Part shown: piece after piece, positions 1-5,556 of the stretch
Numbering within the stretch: the first letter of the stretch is position 1
How the letters are laid out: each line of letters opens with the position of its first letter
From: Nitrospiraceae bacterium
GTDB lineage: Bacteria > Nitrospirota > Nitrospiria > Nitrospirales > Nitrospiraceae
NCBI GenBank assembly: GCA_005793285.1
Contig: SXPO01000152.1
Span: forward strand, 1-5,556
Direction of reading: 5' to 3'
DNA: 5,556 bases
Made by a program: the position numbers and the translations under genes
Notes under the pieces: model-generated
The model's database searches: none
What the model saw: only the letters and a program-made list of their open reading frames with translations
Told to the model about the DNA's origin: nothing

Positions 1-1845
1 ATGAATATGGTGGTCAGCAAACCTTCTGAGAGTCTGAACATCGTGATCGTGGGCCATGTAGATCACGGCAAGTCTACGTTGCTGGGGCGGCTCTATGCCG
101 ATACCGGCTCGCTGCCGGACGGCAAGCTTGAAAAGGTGCAGGCGATTTGCCGGCAGCAAGGAAAAGAATTCGAGTATGCGTTTCTGTTCGATGCGTTCCT
201 GGAAGAGCAGGAGCAGGGGATCACGATCGATACGGCTCGCACGTTCTTCATCTGGAAAGGACGGCAGTACATCATCATCGATGCGCCGGGTCACAAGGAA
301 TTTCTCAAAAATATGATCTCCGGCGCCGCGCGCGCCGAAGCGGCGATTTTGCTGATCGATGCGCTGGAAGGCGTGAAAGAACAGTCGAAGAAGCACGGCT
401 ATCTGCTGTCATTGTTGGGTGTCCGGCAATTCGCGGTCGTGGTCAATAAGATGGATCTGGTCGGCTACCGGCAGGATGTCTTCAGCGGGATCGAAAAAGA
501 GTATCGGGAATTCCTGGGGCAGTTCAAGGCGGTACCGGCGCAGTTCATTCCGGTCAGCGCCAAGCTCGGCGACAACATCGCCAATCGCAGCGACATGATG
601 CCCTGGTACGTCGGTCCGACGGTGCTGGATACGTTGAGCCTGTTCAAGAAAGAAGCGGCCCGGTCGGAGCAGCCGCTCAGGCTGCCGGTGCAGGACGTGT
701 ACAAGTTCGATGCGCGGCGCATCATCACCGGCCGCATTACGGCGGGCCGCGTGAAGGTCGGGGACCATCTCGTCTTTTCGCCGTCGAATAAGCGGGCCAA
801 CGTCAAGTCTGTCGAAGCCTTCAATGTCGAGCCGCAGCCCATGATGGGCGAGGCGGGCCAGTCGATCGGCCTCACGTTGGATGAGCAGATTTTCGTGGAG
901 CGCGGCGAAATCGCGTCGCACCAGGAACAACTGCCGTCGGTGTCGACGGCGTTTCGCGCGAATGTGTTTTGGCTGGGGAAGAGGCCTCTTGAAAAGGGGC
1001 GCAAATACCTGCTGCGCGTCGCGACCAAAGAGGTGGACTGCGAAGTGGTGTCCATCCATCGCATCATCGATACGATGGATTTAGCCCAACAGCAGGGCAG
1101 CAATACGGTCGGCAAAAACCAAGTGGCGGAGTTGACCGTGCGCACGAAGATGCCGCTGGCTTTTGACCTCTCGTCGTCGTTTGAGGCCACCGGCCGGTTT
1201 GTCCTGGTCGACGAGTATGATATTGCCGGGGGCGGCATCGTTACGGAACTGGTGCATGATGAGCAGGAGTTTTTGCGGGAAGAAGCACGGCGCCGGGACT
1301 TCGCCTGGGTGAAAGGCGAGGTCGGCATCGAAGATCGCACCAAACAGTATGGCCATCGGGCGGCGGTGGTGTTGTTTACCGGGGGGCGGCATACCGGCAA
1401 ATCGTTCTTGGCGAGAAAGCTGGAAGGGCGTCTCGTGGCGGATGGGCGCCATGCCTACCTCTTGGATGGCGAAAACCTGCGCCGCGGTCTCGATGCCGAT
1501 TTGAGCGAAGAAGAACGGGGCCAGACGGCGGAGATGGCCCGCCGGTATGGCGAAGTTGCGCGGTTGCTGATCGATACGGGACTGATCGTCGTCTCTACCA
1601 CGAATCCATTTGGGCTGGCCTACCGGGATGCCGTGCAGCCGATTCGAACGCTTGTCCATCCGGCGCCGGTGGTGGCCGTCCATATGAGCAAGACCGACGA
1701 GGAGCCTCCTCCGAACACCGACGTGGTGTTGAGCGGTCCAATGGATGTCGATCTGGCGGTCAAGCGAGTCATGGACGAACTGAAGCGGCGGGGCGTACTG
1801 GCGCAAGCCATCGGCGCGAAACCGACATTCCAGTATTCGATTTAG
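1..1845 (+). CDS. cysN: Sulfate adenylyltransferase GTPase subunit (CysN) fused to APS-kinase-like domain (CysNC/NodQ-type)
   Basis: Predicted large subunit of heteromeric ATP sulfurylase, which couples GTP hydrolysis to formation of adenylylsulfate (APS) from ATP and sulfate in the cytoplasm. Seen in the 614-aa product: a translational-GTPase G domain with G1 GHVDHGKST (18-26), GITID (73-77), G3 DAPGH (94-98), G4 NKMD (149-152) and G5 SAK (186-188). The CysN-typical [17 protein letters not shown] (191-207) and the beta-barrel domains II/III follow, to about residue 430. After a linker, residues ~450-614 resemble APS kinase: P-loop GGRHTGKS (461-468), [10 protein letters not shown] (488-497), [10 protein letters not shown] (514-523). 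Length is near that of NodQ/CysNC fusions (about 630 aa). The kinase part is shortened and lacks the usual KGLYKKAR / FTGID lid region, so its activity is doubtful. The start at base 1 coincides with the window edge; an upstream start or the alternative ATG at 7 cannot be excluded. cysD is expected upstream but not visible. The family call is firm; kinase function is uncertain. Confidence 0.88.
   Translation: MNMVVSKPSESLNIVIVGHVDHGKSTLLGRLYADTGSLPDGKLEKVQAICRQQGKEFEYAFLFDAFLEEQEQGITIDTARTFFIWKGRQYIIIDAPGHKEFLKNMISGAARAEAAILLIDALEGVKEQSKKHGYLLSLLGVRQFAVVVNKMDLVGYRQDVFSGIEKEYREFLGQFKAVPAQFIPVSAKLGDNIANRSDMMPWYVGPTVLDTLSLFKKEAARSEQPLRLPVQDVYKFDARRIITGRITAGRVKVGDHLVFSPSNKRANVKSVEAFNVEPQPMMGEAGQSIGLTLDEQIFVERGEIASHQEQLPSVSTAFRANVFWLGKRPLEKGRKYLLRVATKEVDCEVVSIHRIIDTMDLAQQQGSNTVGKNQVAELTVRTKMPLAFDLSSSFEATGRFVLVDEYDIAGGGIVTELVHDEQEFLREEARRRDFAWVKGEVGIEDRTKQYGHRAAVVLFTGGRHTGKSFLARKLEGRLVADGRHAYLLDGENLRRGLDADLSEEERGQTAEMARRYGEVARLLIDTGLIVVSTTNPFGLAYRDAVQPIRTLVHPAPVVAVHMSKTDEEPPPNTDVVLSGPMDVDLAVKRVMDELKRRGVLAQAIGAKPTFQYSI
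1348..1842 (+). other. Reduced APS-kinase-like C-terminal domain of the CysN fusion
   Basis: Residues ~450-614. The linker [17 protein letters not shown] matches the usual join between CysN and CysC in fusions. Walker A is GGRHTGKS instead of the usual GLSGSGKS/T, the FISP-type motif is replaced by TTNP (533-536), and the segment that normally carries KGLYKKAR and FTGID is skipped. The protein passes from [12 protein letters not shown] straight to [19 protein letters not shown], which resembles the last strand and helix of the kinase. The domain is about 165 aa, against about 200 aa in active APS kinases. I infer a nucleotide-binding remnant or a regulatory domain; activity is not excluded. 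Confidence 0.6.
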
Positions 1846-1916
1846 CCGGTATCCTCATTCGATTTGGGGAGTCGGTGATATTCTGCATTGGTCAGAGGGT
1901 AGTCCTCACCGGTGGT

Positions 1917-1946
1917 TTGACTCATCGAAAATCCCTGTGATAGCGT
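1917..1946 (+). promoter_or_regulatory. Possible sigma-70-type promoter for the mrp unit
   Basis: The 141-bp gap between the cysN fusion and mrp contains TTGACT (1917-1922), an 18-bp spacer, and TAGCGT (1941-1946) preceded by TGA (1938-1940), which is an extended -10 arrangement. Transcription would start near 1953, leaving a leader of about 34 nt. An 8-bp palindrome CACCGGTG (1907-1914) sits just upstream of the -35. The -10 is only a partial match, so this is a candidate. I see no clear terminator for cysN in this gap, so read-through is possible. Confidence 0.33.
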
Positions 1947-1986
1947 ACCCTCCTTGCAATTTTAGACAATCTTAAACGGTCGGGAT

Positions 1987-2907
1987 ATGGCGCCTCAAAA
2001 GGACCTGAAAGCTATCCTTGGGAAATTGAAATATTCGGACGATGCAAAGGTCATTCAACAGATGACCGAGCAGACCAAGCAGGTCCATGCACGGATGGCG
2101 GGTATCAAGCACAAGCTCGTGGTCATGAGCGGGAAGGGCGGTGTCGGCAAAAGCATGACCACCGTCAACCTCGCGCTGGCCTTTGCTCGTCAAGGCGCCA
2201 AAGTGGGTTTGCTCGACGTCGACCTGAACGGTCCCTGTGTGCCGCGTATGCTGGGACTTCATGGCCAATCATTGACGATGACAGCAGAAGGAGCCACGCC
2301 TCCTGTGGGACCACTTGGGGTCAAGGTCGCTTCGATGGATTTCTTCCTGGCCGATACCTCCCCCGTCCGCTGGAAAGGGCCGATGGATGTCAGCCCTGTC
2401 TGGTTAGGGTTGATGGAAATGAACGTCATCCGAGAGTTTCTGGCCGATGTCGTCTGGGGTGAGCTCGATTATCTGCTGGTTGATCTTCCTCCGGGGGCCG
2501 CAGCGGACAAGCCGCCGGTCATTGCCGGGTTTATTCCTGACCTGGCAGGAGCGATTGTCGTGACGACGCCATCAGAAGTGGCATCGGATGTGGTGCAGAA
2601 GTCGGTGACCTATGCCCGCGACATCGGTATCAAGGTCATGGGCATTGTCGAAAATATGAGCGAGTATCGCTGCCCTGCTTGTGGGGAAGTGAATGAGTTG
2701 TTCGAAGGCAATACCGAGGCGATGTGTGAGATGCTGGATGTGCCGCTGCTCGGGCGCATTCCCTTTGACCGGAAACTTGCGCGTACTTTCGACAAGGGGG
2801 AACCGTTACTCGACGACACGTATTCGACAATTCAGCGATACCGGGAAATAGCTGGGCGCATCAGAACGTTACTTGACTATAAGAAGGTGCTTGCCGAACA
2901 ATTGTGA
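1987..2907 (+). CDS. mrp: Mrp/NBP35-family iron-sulfur cluster carrier ATPase
   Basis: Cytoplasmic P-loop ATPase of the Mrp/NBP35 (ApbC, NUBPL) family, whose members bind and transfer Fe-S clusters to apoproteins. Seen in the 306-aa product: deviant Walker A SGKGGVGKS (48-56) with the signature lysine K50, GLLDVDLNGP (74-83), Walker B LLVDLPPG (163-170), VTTPSEVASDVV (192-203), and the family hallmark VENMSEYRCPAC (221-232) with the cluster-binding pair C229/C232. The usual TGD after DLPPG is replaced by AAADKPP, and the glycine-rich stretch normally found after the CxxC is absent, so this is a divergent branch. It has a short N-terminal helix region (about 40 aa) with no DUF59 domain. The start is the first ATG after the in-frame TAG at 1963; its ribosome binding site is weak, and M26 (ATG at 2062) is an alternative. 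It lies 24 bp upstream of the PCP_red gene and is probably cotranscribed with it. The family is firm; the client protein is unknown. Confidence 0.9.
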   Translation: MAPQKDLKAILGKLKYSDDAKVIQQMTEQTKQVHARMAGIKHKLVVMSGKGGVGKSMTTVNLALAFARQGAKVGLLDVDLNGPCVPRMLGLHGQSLTMTAEGATPPVGPLGVKVASMDFFLADTSPVRWKGPMDVSPVWLGLMEMNVIREFLADVVWGELDYLLVDLPPGAAADKPPVIAGFIPDLAGAIVVTTPSEVASDVVQKSVTYARDIGIKVMGIVENMSEYRCPACGEVNELFEGNTEAMCEMLDVPLLGRIPFDRKLARTFDKGEPLLDDTYSTIQRYREIAGRIRTLLDYKKVLAEQL

Positions 2908-2919
2908 CGCGACGCACTG

Positions 2920-2927
2920 AAGAGGAG
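2920..2927 (+). promoter_or_regulatory. Strong ribosome binding site of the PCP_red gene
   Basis: AAGAGGAG lies in the 24-bp gap after the mrp stop, 4 nt before the ATG at 2932. It fixes that start and is much better than the site in front of mrp, suggesting that the downstream protein is translated efficiently in its own right from a shared message. Confidence 0.7.
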
Positions 2928-2931
2928 AACC

Positions 2932-3678
2932 ATGAAATTCGTATGCCTCAACTGTGAAACCTACATGAACTTCGAGAAGGTGGAAAAGCCTGGGGAGGGC
3001 ACTCTCGGCGTGTTTTTCGGTTGTCCGTCTTGCAATGCCAAGTTCTCCATGGTGACGAATCCTGGTGAAACCCAAATGGTCAGTTCCCTCGGAGTGAAGC
3101 TGGGGGGGCGCACTGTTGAGGCCGAGCCGTTCGAGATGACCCGTGGGACGTTGAAGGATGAAGCCTTGGCCGGCGCCGGTCAGATGGGCGCCTACCTCAA
3201 CGAAAAGATTCAGGGCGGGCAACCGGTCGCCGCCGCTGCGTCGCCTGCCAAAGCGCCTGAAAAAGCGAGCGGTTGCCCGTTCTCCGCCATGGTGGCAGAG
3301 ATGGGGCTGACGACCGGCGGCAAGCCCGCGAACAGCGGATCTACGGTGTCTGAATTCGCCTGGTCGCCCGATGCCAAGGAGAAACTCGACCGGCTTCCGG
3401 CCTTCGTGAAACCGATGGTGCAGAGCAGCGTGGAGACCTACGCGCGCAAACAGGGATTCAAGACCATCACGCTGCAAGTCATGGATGATTCGAAGAATGA
3501 TTCGCCAGACGGCATGACCTGGTCACGCGAAGCGGAACAGCGTCTGGAAAATATTCCGGACTTCATCCGTCCCATGGCTCGAAAAGAGGTGGAACGGCTG
3601 GCCAAGGAACGAGGGCTGTCGACGATCACCGCTCAGGTGATGGATGAAGCCAAAGACAAGTTTCTGAAGTTCATGTAA
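2932..3678 (+). CDS. Zinc-ribbon-like protein with two tandem PCP_red-like domains
   Basis: Function unknown; best described as a 'PCP reductase family' protein. Seen in the 248-aa product: an N-terminal module with C5-x2-C8 and C31-x2-C34, arranged like a zinc ribbon or small metal site; a middle region (about 40-110) ending in a low-complexity Ala/Pro/Lys stretch; a GCPFSAM segment (114-120) holding the only other cysteine, C115; then two copies of a ~45-residue unit, 144-188 and 197-241, each opening with WS and ending TIT-x-QVMD. This unit matches my memory of PCP_red, the domain at the C-terminus of ChlB/BchB in dark-operative protochlorophyllide reductase. No catalytic ChlB core is present and no chlorophyll gene is in the window, so a pigment role is unlikely. 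No signal peptide or membrane segment is visible. It follows mrp by 24 bp and is closed by a strong terminator, so it probably works with Mrp, perhaps in metal or redox handling (inference). Confidence 0.75.
   Translation: MKFVCLNCETYMNFEKVEKPGEGTLGVFFGCPSCNAKFSMVTNPGETQMVSSLGVKLGGRTVEAEPFEMTRGTLKDEALAGAGQMGAYLNEKIQGGQPVAAAASPAKAPEKASGCPFSAMVAEMGLTTGGKPANSGSTVSEFAWSPDAKEKLDRLPAFVKPMVQSSVETYARKQGFKTITLQVMDDSKNDSPDGMTWSREAEQRLENIPDFIRPMARKEVERLAKERGLSTITAQVMDEAKDKFLKFM
3361..3495 (+). repeat. PCP_red-like unit, copy 1 (protein-level repeat)
   Basis: Encodes residues 144-188, starting WSPDAKEKLDRLP and ending TITLQVMDDSK. Aligned without gaps to copy 2, 20 of 45 residues are identical by hand count, including W, S, the L..P.F..PM core, VE, and T-I-T-x-Q-V-M-D. 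The DNA is clearly diverged, so this is an old duplication. Confidence 0.7.
3520..3654 (+). repeat. PCP_red-like unit, copy 2 (protein-level repeat)
   Basis: Encodes residues 197-241, starting WSREAEQRLENIP and ending TITAQVMDEAK. It is separated from copy 1 by only eight residues (189-196). This copy is the more classical PCP_red-like one, with IPDFIRPMARKEVERLAKE; in copy 1 the positions corresponding to RKEVE read QSSVE. Confidence 0.7.
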
Positions 3679-3699
3679 GGAACGGATTCATAGCAGATC

Positions 3700-3746
3700 A
3701 TGGCAAGGCCCATCCGGCCGTCTGGATGGGCCTTGCCATTTCTTGT
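3700..3746 (+). terminator. Rho-independent terminator of the mrp-PCP_red unit
   Basis: A perfect 16-bp inverted repeat (3700-3715 with 3724-3739) encloses an 8-nt loop (GGCCGTCT) and is followed by a T-rich tail, TTCTTGT (3740-3746). It starts 21 bp after the stop codon of the PCP_red gene. The opposite strand has no T-tract after the stem, so it is oriented for the + strand genes. Confidence 0.85.
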
Positions 3747-3784
3747 GCTTTCGAATAGGCGGGCGTTGCCGGGATCTTGCGTAA

Positions 3785-3814
3785 TTGACACCTTTCTGAG
3801 GCCTGTGCTAGGTC
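3785..3814 (+). promoter_or_regulatory. Possible promoter for yebC-ruvA-ruvB (consensus -35, weak -10)
   Basis: A perfect TTGACA (3785-3790) lies in the 211-bp gap between the upstream terminator and yebC. With an 18-bp spacer the best -10 is TAGGTC (3809-3814), preceded by TGC (3806-3808). The -10 match is poor, so the -35 may be coincidental. The strong terminator just upstream means that a promoter for yebC is expected somewhere in 3747-3870. The rest of the gap shows no gene. Confidence 0.3.
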
Positions 3815-3877
3815 TACATCCATAGGTGAATCCGATTCGTCGTTATCCTTAGCTGGCTGAACAGACAGACTGGCATT

Positions 3878-3885
3878 GAGGAGGG
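3878..3885 (+). promoter_or_regulatory. Strong ribosome binding site of yebC
   Basis: GAGGAGGG ends 4 nt before the ATG at 3890. It supports that start, which also gives the family-typical GGHSHWATIK N-terminus. Confidence 0.75.
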
Positions 3886-3889
3886 ATAT

Positions 3890-4645
3890 ATGGGCGGGCA
3901 TAGCCATTGGGCGACCATCAAGCGGCACAAAGGGGCCCAGGACGTCAAGCGCGGAAAGATCTTCACGAGAATTATTCGCGAGGTCACGATCGCGGCCCGC
4001 TCAGGCGGCGATCCGGATGGAAATCCACGTCTTCGGCTGGCCATTGCCAAGGCCAAAGAAGCGAATATGCCCGGTGATACGCTGAAGAAGGCCATTCAGC
4101 GGGGAACGGGCGAATTGCCCGGCGTCACCTATGAAGAGTTTACACTGGAAGGGTATGGGCCAGGAGGGACCGCGGTTCTCCTGGAAATCACCAGCGACAA
4201 CCGGAATCGGACGGTCGCGGAAATACGTAGCCTGCTTACTAAGAATCACGGGAACATGGCTGAGGCTGGCGCCGTCGCCTGGCAGTTTCACAAGAAGGGC
4301 CTGGTCACAATCGAGAAGGGCAAGGTCGAAGAGGATACGCTCCTCTCTCTGGCGCTCGATGCCGGCGCAGAAGACGTCAAAGTCGGCGCCAAGAGTTTTG
4401 AGGTCATCACCGGCCCCCACGATTTTGAAGCGGTAAAAAAAACGCTCGTAGACGCGAAGATCGAAACAACGCTTGCTGAAATTACATATATTCCGCAAAA
4501 TACCGTTCGCCTGGAAGAAAAGCCTGCTGAACAGATGCTCAAATTGATGGAAATCATGGATGAGCACGATGATGTTCAGAAAGTCCATGCCAATTTTGAT
4601 ATCCCAGACGAAGTGATGGAGAAGGTTGCTATCGCAGCAGGGTGA
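3890..4645 (+). CDS. yebC: YebC/PmpR/TACO1-family protein (translation factor or regulator)
   Basis: Member of the YebC/TACO1 family. Members have been described as DNA-binding regulators (PmpR) and, in other work, as ribosome-associated factors that help translation of difficult sequences such as polyproline stretches; mitochondrial TACO1 promotes translation of COX1. Seen in the 251-aa product, which has the usual full length: GGHSHWATIKRHKGAQDVKRGKIF (from residue 2, in short matches to MAGHSKWANIK and QDAKRGKIF), NPRLRLAIAKAK (45-56), NMPGDTLKKAIQRGTGE (59-75), YEGYGPGG-like LEGYGPGG (86-93), and SDNRNRTVAEIR (102-113). It heads the yebC-ruvA-ruvB series, a common association. An A8 run at 4435-4442 encodes V182-KK-T185 and could be a slippage site. 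The family call is very firm; which of the proposed roles applies cannot be told from sequence. Confidence 0.95.
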   Translation: MGGHSHWATIKRHKGAQDVKRGKIFTRIIREVTIAARSGGDPDGNPRLRLAIAKAKEANMPGDTLKKAIQRGTGELPGVTYEEFTLEGYGPGGTAVLLEITSDNRNRTVAEIRSLLTKNHGNMAEAGAVAWQFHKKGLVTIEKGKVEEDTLLSLALDAGAEDVKVGAKSFEVITGPHDFEAVKKTLVDAKIETTLAEITYIPQNTVRLEEKPAEQMLKLMEIMDEHDDVQKVHANFDIPDEVMEKVAIAAG

Positions 4646-4649
4646 CAGG

Positions 4650-4666
4650 GACGCCGATCGGGCGTC
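4650..4666 (+). other. Small hairpin between yebC and ruvA
   Basis: GACGCC (4650-4655) and GGCGTC (4661-4666) form a perfect 6-bp stem with a 5-nt loop. No T-tract follows, so it is not a clear terminator. It sits directly after the yebC stop and could protect the upstream message or partly attenuate read-through into ruvA. A chance hairpin in GC-rich DNA is equally possible. Confidence 0.35.
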
Positions 4667-4693
4667 GCATTCCCACCAGAGTGACGAGACGAG

Positions 4694-5302
4694 ATGATCG
4701 CCTTTCTCACGGGGCGGTTGGCATTCAAAGCGCCGACCCACCTCACGCTGGATGTGCAGGGGGTCGGGTACGAAGTGCATGTCCCTCTGAGTACCTATTA
4801 CGCTCTTCCGAATCTTGACGAAGTCACCGCGCTGAATATCCATACGCATCTTCGGGAAGATGCCATCCAGCTGTTTGGATTTCTCACGCACAGCGAAAAA
4901 GAGCTGTTTTTGCTGTTGACGACCGTGTCCGGCATTGGTCCCAAGCTGGCGCTCAGCGCCCTGTCTAGCTTGCCGGTCACGGAACTCGTTCGCGCAGTCC
5001 AAGCCGAAGACATCGACAAGCTCTCGACGGTGCCAGGCATCGGGAAAAAGTCCGCAAGCCGTATCGCGCTTGAACTCAAGGACAAGGTAGGCAAGATTCA
5101 ACCAGCTATGGCGCAGGTCTCTGCATCTGAAGGGCCAGGACTGGACGGTCCTTTTGAAGATGCGTTGTCCGCGTTGGTGAATTTGGGGTATCGACCGCAA
5201 GATGCCAAAGAAGCATTGAGGCGAGTCACGAAGGGAGCCACCGGTCCCGTGGTACTGAAGAATCTGATTCGCGAAGGACTCAAGGAGCTTGCAAGGGGGT
5301 AA
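4694..5302 (+). CDS. ruvA: Holliday junction branch migration complex subunit RuvA
   Basis: RuvA binds four-way DNA junctions as a tetramer and loads the RuvB motor for branch migration in recombinational repair. Seen in the 202-aa product, which has the typical length: OB-fold domain I opening MIAFLTGRL with GVGYEVHVP (23-31); the acidic pin as LREDA with E55/D56, at the same positions as in E. coli RuvA; FGFLTHSEKELF (61-72); two helix-hairpin-helix motifs, SGIGPK (79-84) and PGIGKK (114-119); a flexible linker (about 135-153); and domain III (about 154-202), FEDALSALVNLGY, which contacts RuvB. It starts 48 bp after yebC. The ribosome binding site is weak (GACGAG-type), so it may depend on translation of upstream genes. 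ruvB follows after 73 bp. No ruvC is present between yebC and ruvA. All key features are intact. Confidence 0.96.
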   Translation: MIAFLTGRLAFKAPTHLTLDVQGVGYEVHVPLSTYYALPNLDEVTALNIHTHLREDAIQLFGFLTHSEKELFLLLTTVSGIGPKLALSALSSLPVTELVRAVQAEDIDKLSTVPGIGKKSASRIALELKDKVGKIQPAMAQVSASEGPGLDGPFEDALSALVNLGYRPQDAKEALRRVTKGATGPVVLKNLIREGLKELARG

Positions 5303-5375
5303 CTCTGCGCACAGACAAAGCGGGCATGAGCAGTAGGTTTGCGGCCATATAACAAATAATCCTGCGTGCGGCACG

Positions 5376-5556
5376 ATGACAGAACGACTCATGACGAATC
5401 GAGAGATGGATGACGAGCGAGGCTTGGAGAATGTCCTGCGTCCTCAAACGCTCGATGACTATATCGGGCAGGAGAAAATGAAGGAGTCGCTTCGAGTATG
5501 CATCGAAGCGGCCAAGCGGCGGAGGGAATCCCTCGACCATGCGATCTTCTATGGTC
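5376..5556 (+). CDS. ruvB: Holliday junction branch migration helicase RuvB (N-terminal part, cut by window end)
   Basis: AAA+ ATPase that forms hexameric rings on RuvA-bound junctions and drives branch migration. Only the first ~60 residues are inside the window. Visible is the family signature [19 protein letters not shown], then [16 protein letters not shown], where the next residues should be the Walker A PPGLGKT, just past the edge. The start is uncertain: ATG at 5376, 5391 and 5406 are all in frame, none has a good ribosome binding site, and the in-frame TAG at 5334 rules out a start further upstream than that. I give the most upstream ATG; 5406 would yield an N-terminus closer in length to short RuvB proteins. 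The 73-bp gap after ruvA shows no terminator or other gene, so cotranscription is likely. Confidence 0.93.
   Translation, partial: MTERLMTNREMDDERGLENVLRPQTLDDYIGQEKMKESLRVCIEAAKRRRESLDHAIFYG

Noticed and set aside
465..1400. 311-codon minus-strand frame opposite the cysN fusion (with others at 409-1059 and 1081-1806)
   Set aside because: Shadow frames of a clear CysN coding sequence; the products are Arg/Ser/His-rich and match nothing I recognise.
1..1845. Elongation factor Tu or SelB instead of CysN
   Set aside because: Despite the GHVDHGKST and DAPGH motifs, the DNI..S..MPWY.GPT segment and the C-terminal APS-kinase-like fusion are specific to the CysN/NodQ group.
3102..3108. G7 run in the PCP_red gene as a phase-variation site
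   Set aside because: Seven G residues encode an ordinary Leu-Gly-Gly-Arg stretch in a GC-rich gene; too short and without surface-protein context to suggest switching.
2932..3678. Chlorophyll or bacteriochlorophyll biosynthesis gene
   Set aside because: Only the accessory PCP_red-like unit is present; the ChlB/BchB catalytic core and any other pigment gene are absent from the window.
5326..5352. Eight-codon frame (MSSRFAAI) between ruvA and ruvB as a leader peptide
   Set aside because: No convincing ribosome binding site, no regulatory codon pattern and no attenuator hairpin follows.
4001..5392. 463-codon open frame on the minus strand across yebC, ruvA and the start of ruvB
   Set aside because: It runs antisense to three strongly conserved genes, shows no recognisable domain, and its openness is explained by the codon bias of the + strand genes.

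Overview
This window looks like a piece of chromosome from a moderately GC-rich bacterium. The gene content suggests Nitrospirota, most likely a Nitrospira-like lineage. That guess rests on a small non-photosynthetic protein with two PCP_red domains beside an Mrp-type ATPase, and on a CysN/CysC fusion. It is inference from memory of such genomes, not a database result. Nothing indicates a mobile element, phage, CRISPR array, tRNA or rRNA, and all genes lie on the + strand.

Layout. (1) Positions 1-1845 carry a CysN-type ATP-sulfurylase GTPase subunit fused to a reduced, probably degenerate adenylylsulfate-kinase-like domain; its partner cysD would be expected upstream, outside the window. (2) A 141-bp gap with a possible promoter leads to a two-gene unit, 1987-3678. 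It encodes an Mrp/NBP35-type iron-sulfur carrier ATPase and, 24 bp later, a 248-aa protein with an N-terminal CxxC/CxxC zinc-ribbon-like module and two tandem PCP_red-like domains. (3) A perfect 16-bp stem terminator (3700-3739) closes that unit. (4) After a gap with a consensus -35 hexamer comes a yebC-ruvA-ruvB series (3890 to the window edge). It encodes a YebC/TACO1-family protein, then the Holliday-junction branch-migration proteins RuvA and RuvB (the latter cut off by the window end). ruvC, often found between yebC and ruvA, is absent.

How the genes work together. RuvA and RuvB form the branch-migration motor, and YebC is a frequent genomic companion of ruv genes. The CysN fusion belongs to sulfate activation (sulfate to APS). 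The least understood part is the mrp plus PCP_red pair. PCP_red is otherwise known from the C-terminus of the ChlB/BchB subunit of dark-operative protochlorophyllide reductase, an enzyme whose reductase component is a nucleotide-binding Fe-S protein of the same broad P-loop class as Mrp. The close pairing of these two genes, with a shared terminator, is the best candidate here for an uncharacterised system.
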